Origin: Lentisphaeria bacterium
GTDB taxonomy: Bacteria > Verrucomicrobiota > Lentisphaeria > Victivallales > UBA1829
Direction of reading: 5' to 3'
Assembly (NCBI GenBank): GCA_019408975.1
Contig: DXVA01000087.1
Location: 4,833 to 11,069, forward strand
DNA length: 6,237 bases
Of this stretch, positions 6,203 to 6,237 are shown piece by piece. Within the stretch, counting starts at the first letter, position 1; each line of letters begins with the position of its first letter. The translations under genes and the position numbers were made by a program. The notes under the pieces were generated by a model. The model had not been told where the DNA came from and made no database searches. It saw only the letters and a list, made by a program, of their open reading frames with translations.

Positions 6203-6237
6203 ATGTATGACGAAAACTATCAGGTTGGAAGCCGCAC
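6203..6237 (+). CDS. Start of an unidentified protein, cut by the right window edge
   Basis: Only 11 full codons are present: MYDENYQVGSR and two bases of the next. A strong ribosome site precedes the ATG, and a TATAAT lies about 95 bases upstream, so this is very likely a real gene start, divergent from the release-factor-like gene. The tyrosine- and glutamine-bearing polar start gives no function, and I do not name a family. Confidence 0.6.
   Translation, partial: MYDENYQVGSR

Overview
The window looks like chromosomal DNA from a Lentisphaerota-type bacterium (Victivallis-like, PVC group). This is inferred from four things seen together: a secreted-type pseudopilin starting with a KNFTLIELLVVV-like segment and ending in an H-X9-DG motif, a GntR/LacI hybrid regulator, a secreted glycosidase-like protein, and a short release-factor-like protein. 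No search was run, so the lineage is a recognition call.

Almost everything is on the minus strand. From right to left there are two transcription blocks. The right block (6028 to 3961) has a stand-alone GGQ release-factor-like gene. Its stop codon overlaps by 4 nt the start of a COG2509-type FAD-dependent oxidoreductase, which is broken by a frameshift near 4470. The left block begins after a 200-base intergenic stretch with a good sigma70-type promoter (3790-3818). It runs gntR/lacI-like regulator (3760-2720), pseudopilin-like protein (2675-1884), secreted TIM-barrel-like protein with a C-terminal carbohydrate-binding-like domain (1848-205), and the start of a glycerophosphodiester phosphodiesterase-family gene (192 to beyond the left edge). 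Gaps in the left block are 44, 35 and 12 bases. The regulator's last codons contain a hairpin followed by five T residues, a possible terminator or attenuator that could lower expression of the downstream genes relative to the regulator.

At the right edge a plus-strand gene starts at 6203, divergent from the release-factor gene. Its leader of about 90 bases can form two mutually exclusive hairpins.

The left block reads as a sugar- or glycoside-responsive cassette: a ligand-sensing repressor or activator, a surface pseudopilin, an exported carbohydrate-active-like protein, and a phosphodiesterase-fold enzyme. Its substrate cannot be told from the sequence. I saw no tRNA, rRNA, CRISPR array, insertion sequence or phage gene. 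The most notable items are the two 10-base direct repeats one helical turn apart inside the regulator's promoter, the terminator built into the regulator's coding end, and the frameshift that appears to have removed a conserved Asn-Gly-Met segment from the oxidoreductase.
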